From contig DASTSM010000387.1 of the NCBI GenBank assembly GCA_035760685.1, positions 1-18,205 on the forward strand: a stretch of DNA of 18,205 nucleotides, read 5' to 3'. The notes under the pieces were generated by a model. It ran no database searches, was not told the DNA's origin, and was given only the letters and a program-made list of their open reading frames with translations. This document shows, in pieces, positions 14,949 to 18,205 of this stretch. The stretch comes from ZC4RG20 sp035760685. GTDB lineage: Bacteria > Pseudomonadota > Gammaproteobacteria > Steroidobacterales > Rariloculaceae. Position 1 is the first letter of the stretch. The number at the start of each line of letters is the position of its first letter. Position numbers and translations under genes: made by a program.

Positions 14949-16496
14949 ATGGGTATAGCGGAGCTCAAGGCGCGGAAGAGGTTGGAAGCCCGGGAAGGCG
15001 CGGGGCGCTCCGGCTCGCGAGAGCCCGTCGCCGGCCCCGACGACGACTCGGGCTCGCGCCGCGCCGGCGCCGCGGGCCTTGTCGACCCCGGGCCGCCCGC
15101 GGCCGGCGCCGCCGGAGCCGCGGTCGAGCCGGCCGGAGCCGGGGTCGGGCCGGCCGGCGCCGGGGTCGGGCCCGCCGGCGCCGCGGTCGCGCCCGCCATA
15201 GCCGCCGCCCCCGAGGCCGACCGCGAGCCCCGCGTCGTCCTCTCGCCCATGGACACGGCCATCGAGCGCCGCGTCGTCACGCCCGCCCGCGCGGCCGCGG
15301 CGGCCGCGCTCGCGGCCGTGCTCGCCTTCTCCGTCTACGCCTACGTCGAGTACGGGCTGCACCGCACGCTCGACGTCGATCCGGCGCGGCTCACGACCTC
15401 GACGGTCTCGGCGGGCACGTTCCACGAGTACATCCCGCTCACGGGCAACGTCGTGCCGCGCACGACGGTTTATCTCGACGCCGTCGAGGGCGGGCAGGTC
15501 ACGGAGGTCTACGTCGAGGAAGGCGCGACCGTCGAAGCCGGCCAGCCGCTCGTGAAGCTCAAGAACACGGATCTTCAGCTCGAGGTCATCGGCCGCGAGG
15601 CGCAGCTCACGGAGCAGCTCAACAACTTGAGCAGCACGAGCCTCGCCTTCGAGCAGAACCGGCTTCAGCACAAGCGGGAGCTCATCCAGATCGATCACGA
15701 GATCGACGCCGCCTCGCGGCACATCGCCGCGCGCCGGCCCCTCGTCGGCAAGGGCGGTGCGACGCGAGCCGAGCTCGACGACCTCGAGGCCGATCTCGTC
15801 TATCAGCGCAGCCTGCGGGCCGCGGTGCAGGAAGCGCAGGGCGTGGACGAGAAGTTTCAAACGGCCCAGATCGACCGGCTGCGCCAGGCGCTCGACGCAA
15901 TGAACGAGAATCTCGGCATCGCGCGGCAGAATCTCGAGAATCTCGTCGTGAAGGCGCCGATCGCCGGGCAGCTCACGCTGCTCGAGGCGAACGTCGGGGA
16001 ATCGAAGCCGGCGGGGCAGCGCATCGGGCGCATCGACGAGCTCGACGCGGTCAAGGCTTCCGCGTTCGTCGACGAGTTCTACTTGACGCGCGTCGCGCTC
16101 GGGCAGACCGCGACCGTCGAGATCGCCGGCAAGGACTATGCGCTCGAGATCGCGAAGATCTATCCCGACGTGCGCGACCGGCAGTTCCAGATCGATCTCG
16201 CGTTTCGCGGAGCGTCGCCGCCGGGCCTGCGCCGCGGCCAGACCGTGCGCATGCGGCTCGAAATCGGCGAGCCGTCCGAAACCCTCGTGCTCGCGAACGG
16301 CGCGTTCTACGACGACACGGGAGGCCGGTGGGTCTTCGCGCTCGATCCGTCGGGAAGCTACGCGGAACGGCGCGACGTCCGCTTCGGCCGGCGCAACCCC
16401 GAGGGCATCGAGGTGCTCGAAGGGCTGCACGAAGGGGATCGCGTCATCACGTCGAGCTACGAGAGTCTCGAGGACTTCGATCGCATTCAGCTTTAG
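14949..16496 (+). CDS. Efflux adaptor (HlyD/MacA-type membrane fusion protein)
   Basis: From the ATG at 14949 the product is 515 residues. Residues 1-100 are rich in Ala, Gly and Pro with a heptad repeat and look disordered. A single membrane helix follows at about 113-135. The rest is a periplasmic adaptor: a first lipoyl half-motif (GGQVTEVYVEEGATVEAGQPLVKL in pieces), a helical hairpin rich in Gln, Leu and Glu (about 200-330), a second lipoyl half (VKAPIAGQLTLLEANVGE), then beta-barrel and membrane-proximal domains ending near EGDRVITSSYESL. A second in-frame ATG at 15249 (MDTAIERR) would give 415 residues, the more usual family form, but neither start has a strong ribosome-binding site. 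The ATPase gene follows after 25 bases. The adaptor would bridge the MacB-like permeases to an outer-membrane channel that is not encoded here. Confidence 0.9.
   Translation: MGIAELKARKRLEAREGAGRSGSREPVAGPDDDSGSRRAGAAGLVDPGPPAAGAAGAAVEPAGAGVGPAGAGVGPAGAAVAPAIAAAPEADREPRVVLSPMDTAIERRVVTPARAAAAAALAAVLAFSVYAYVEYGLHRTLDVDPARLTTSTVSAGTFHEYIPLTGNVVPRTTVYLDAVEGGQVTEVYVEEGATVEAGQPLVKLKNTDLQLEVIGREAQLTEQLNNLSSTSLAFEQNRLQHKRELIQIDHEIDAASRHIAARRPLVGKGGATRAELDDLEADLVYQRSLRAAVQEAQGVDEKFQTAQIDRLRQALDAMNENLGIARQNLENLVVKAPIAGQLTLLEANVGESKPAGQRIGRIDELDAVKASAFVDEFYLTRVALGQTATVEIAGKDYALEIAKIYPDVRDRQFQIDLAFRGASPPGLRRGQTVRMRLEIGEPSETLVLANGAFYDDTGGRWVFALDPSGSYAERRDVRFGRRNPEGIEVLEGLHEGDRVITSSYESLEDFDRIQL
15111..15194. 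repeat. 21-bp tandem repeat in the adaptor N-terminal region
   Basis: Four consecutive 21-base units begin at 15111, 15132, 15153 and 15174, each opening GCCGG(A/C)GCCG and ending with a GGTCG-containing half. They encode the heptads Ala-Gly-Ala-Ala/Gly-Val-Glu/Gly/Ala-Pro. The units keep frame, and they lie upstream of the alternative start at 15249. Confidence 0.85.
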
Positions 16497-16521
16497 GCTT
16501 GCGGGCAGCGGGGATAGGAGA

Positions 16522-17283
16522 ATGCACGAAGCGCCGACCAGCGCGAGCAACCCGGAACCGAGCACGGGCAACGCGCGAACCATCATGACCGGCACCCGGC
16601 CCCTGATCAGCCTGCGCGCGGTCAGCAAGCTCTATCGCACCACGGAGCTCGAGACGAAGGCGCTCGATCGCGTCGACCTCGACGTCGACGAGGGCGAGTT
16701 CGTGGCCGTCATGGGCCCTTCGGGCTGCGGCAAATCGACGCTGCTCAACATCGTCGGCCTCATCGATACGCCGACCAGCGGCGAGTACTACTTCGGCGAG
16801 CGCGAGGTCGCCCGCTACTCCGAGAACAGGCTGGCCGACATCCGCAAGGGCAACGTCGGCTTCATCTTCCAGAGCTTCAACCTCATCGACGAGCTCGATG
16901 TCTACGAGAACGTCGAGCTGCCGCTGCTCTACCAGAACGTGGCGCGCGCTCGGCGGCGCTGCCTCGTGCGCGAAGCGCTCGAGCTCGTCGGCCTGTCCGC
17001 GCGCGCGAAGCACAAGCCGGATCAACTCTCGGGCGGACAGCAGCAGCGCGTCGCCGTCGCGCGGGCGGTCGTCGGCGACCCGAAGCTCATCCTCGCGGAC
17101 GAGCCTACGGGCAACCTCGATTCGAAGAACGGCGAGGAAGTCATGGAGATGCTGCGCATCCTCAACGAGCAGGGCGCGACGATCGTCATGGTCACGCACT
17201 CGCCGCGCCACGCGGAGCAGGCCCATAGGATCGTGAATCTGCTCGACGGCCGGGTCGTGCCGGCCTACGAGCTCGAGGTCTAG
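16522..17283 (+). CDS. ABC transporter ATP-binding protein (LolD/MacB type)
   Basis: The 253-residue protein has all the ABC ATPase motifs. Walker A is GPSGCGKST (65-73, Lys71), the Q-loop is FIFQSFN, the signature is LSGGQQQR (169-176), Walker B is LILADEP with catalytic Glu194, the D-loop follows as GNLDSK and the H-loop is THS (His226). The phrases MGPSGCGKSTLLNI and FNLIDELDVYENVELPL are typical of the LolD/MacB/FtsE group that drives MacB-type permeases by mechanotransmission. It has no membrane part; its permeases must be the two on the opposite strand. The ATG at 16522 lies almost on top of an AGGAG (16516-16520), with GGGG further upstream. An in-frame ATG at 16585 (MTGTRPLIS) gives a more usual N-terminus but lacks a ribosome-binding site. 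Confidence 0.94.
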   Translation: MHEAPTSASNPEPSTGNARTIMTGTRPLISLRAVSKLYRTTELETKALDRVDLDVDEGEFVAVMGPSGCGKSTLLNIVGLIDTPTSGEYYFGEREVARYSENRLADIRKGNVGFIFQSFNLIDELDVYENVELPLLYQNVARARRRCLVREALELVGLSARAKHKPDQLSGGQQQRVAVARAVVGDPKLILADEPTGNLDSKNGEEVMEMLRILNEQGATIVMVTHSPRHAEQAHRIVNLLDGRVVPAYELEV

Positions 17284-17300
17284 GCCCGGCGCACGGGCCC

Positions 17301-17316
17301 GCGGCACCTGAGCCGC
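17301..17316 (+). other. Weak hairpin after the ATPase gene
   Basis: GCGGC (17301-17305) and GCCGC (17312-17316) pair around ACCTGA, followed by CTTCTGT rather than a T-run. It is a poor terminator candidate. The rest of the 17284-17489 gap shows an A6 tract (17324-17329) and no gene. A convincing promoter for the next gene was not found. Confidence 0.2.
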
Positions 17317-17489
17317 CTTCTGTAAAAAACGGCGCCCTCCGGCTCTCTCGAAACCTTCCGTCGTCCGGCCGCGGAAGCGGCGCGCGGGCTGACGCGATGC
17401 GGCCTCGTGCTCCGCCCCCGTGTGCTCAGGCTCCGTTCAGGTCGATCCCGGCTAAATGGTACGCGTCGAGTCGAGACGGGAGGCCCGCT

Positions 17490-18205
17490 ATGAGCGGCAA
17501 CACTCGGAGAGTCTGGATTTACGGCGCGATGGCGCTCTTGGTCGCTCTCGCCGCGGGCGTCGATGCCGCGAGCGACGCTGCGGCCGCCGCAGACGACGAA
17601 CGTGCAAGCGGTACGGAGGCTGCGGCGAAGGGCGTGACCGAGACGGATGCGGCCGGCAGCGAGCGCGTGCAGAGCTCCGCGGAGGGCTACGTCCGCGATC
17701 GCGAGCCCGGAACCCTACGCGATATTCTGACGCTCAAGTCGACGCGCTCCGTGAAGCGCGAGGCGCCCGCGTCCGGCGAAAAGGGCACGGCCGGGACGCG
17801 CTCGCTCGCGGTCCAGTACGGCGACGACTGGGTCTACGGCGCGGGCACGGACCTGCTGCTCGATGCGGACGCCGACGGCTATTACCGCTACTTGCGCGTC
17901 CACTTCGACGTCGACTCGATTTTCGATCGAGCCTACGTCTACGCGCGGCTCTATACGAGCCCCGACGGGGAGTCGTGGGACTTCTACTACGAGACGGACG
18001 ACTTCCTCGTCACGGGCTCGACGCCCGACGACGCGTACGAGGTCGAGTCCGAGCTCATCGACAACTATCCGCCGGGCCTGTACGACGTGCTCGTCGAGAT
18101 CTACGACGCCGACACCGGCACGCTCGTGGACGAGTTCGGCCCGGACGAGTCGAGCGCCTTCTCGTTGCTGCCGCTCGAGGACGCGGCGGACGACAACGTG
18201 CCGCC
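17490..18205 (+). CDS. Secreted choice-of-anchor-H-type protein (5' part)
   Basis: The frame opens at ATG 17490, six bases after a strong GGGAGG (17478-17483), and runs off the window after 238 codons. Residues 1-27 look like a signal peptide (RRVWIYGAMALLVALAAG and on to DAAS). An acidic, Ala-rich linker follows to about residue 105. The rest is a beta-rich domain: QYGDDWVYGAG, DADADGYYRYLRVHFDVD, AYVYARLYTSPDGESWD, YEVESELIDNYPPGLYDVLVEIYDADTG and FSLLPLEDA (quoted in separate blocks). This order matches my memory of the choice-of-anchor-H family of gammaproteobacterial surface proteins, which end in a C-terminal sorting signal such as GlyGly-CTERM. That end lies outside the window. Function is unknown. 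Confidence 0.75.
   Translation, partial: MSGNTRRVWIYGAMALLVALAAGVDAASDAAAAADDERASGTEAAAKGVTETDAAGSERVQSSAEGYVRDREPGTLRDILTLKSTRSVKREAPASGEKGTAGTRSLAVQYGDDWVYGAGTDLLLDADADGYYRYLRVHFDVDSIFDRAYVYARLYTSPDGESWDFYYETDDFLVTGSTPDDAYEVESELIDNYPPGLYDVLVEIYDADTGTLVDEFGPDESSAFSLLPLEDAADDNVP

Noticed and set aside
14853..16628. The open frame that would extend GntR upstream to a 707-residue protein
   Set aside because: It is antisense to the adaptor, and its composition (Arg, Leu, Asp and Val periodicity) is that of a reversed GC-rich gene. The regulator is complete from the ATG at 14852 with a typical length.

Overview
The window is a GC-rich (roughly two thirds G+C), gene-dense piece of a bacterial chromosome. 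Several genes point to a gammaproteobacterium, possibly an uncultured relative of Steroidobacter, Nevskia or the Xanthomonadales. They are a full-length YgiQ radical-SAM protein, a Slt70-type lytic transglycosylase, a split MacAB-like efflux system under a YtrA-type GntR regulator, and a choice-of-anchor-H surface protein. The taxonomic placement is an inference from gene content. There are no insertion sequences, phage genes, integrases or CRISPR arrays, so this reads as ordinary chromosome rather than an island.

Layout. Positions 1-270 hold the end of a SPOR-like protein. Positions 485-1234 encode an exported methyltransferase-like protein, followed by a strong intrinsic terminator (1347-1378) and a tRNA-Thr(TGT) gene (1517-1592). 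A MetE-core-like methyltransferase (1636-2790, minus) diverges from a soluble PAS-PAS histidine kinase (2898-4295, plus). The kinase converges on a two-gene minus-strand unit, ygiQ then slt, joined by an ATGA overlap (8764 to 4350). A palindrome that looks like a dispersed repeat lies between the converging ends.

Positions 9030-17283 form one divergent locus. A small GntR regulator, two eight-helix FtsX/MacB-type permeases and a DUF1810 protein run leftwards. A periplasmic adaptor and a LolD/MacB-type ATPase run rightwards. The intergenic region contains a TTGACA promoter and a palindrome (7-bp arms, 14919-14940) over its start site, the best operator candidate in the window. Together the genes encode adaptor, ATPase and permease pair of an export or envelope-maintenance ABC system. 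The substrate cannot be read from sequence. The window ends inside a secreted acidic protein (17490 onward).

No clearly undescribed system is present. The items most worth a second look are the GntR operator and the split operon, the in-frame 21-bp repeats that build disordered N-terminal segments in two unrelated envelope genes, the changed PEHT-type motif in YgiQ, a methyltransferase fold behind a signal peptide, and an 11-bp duplication that appears to supply the start codon of the DUF1810 gene.
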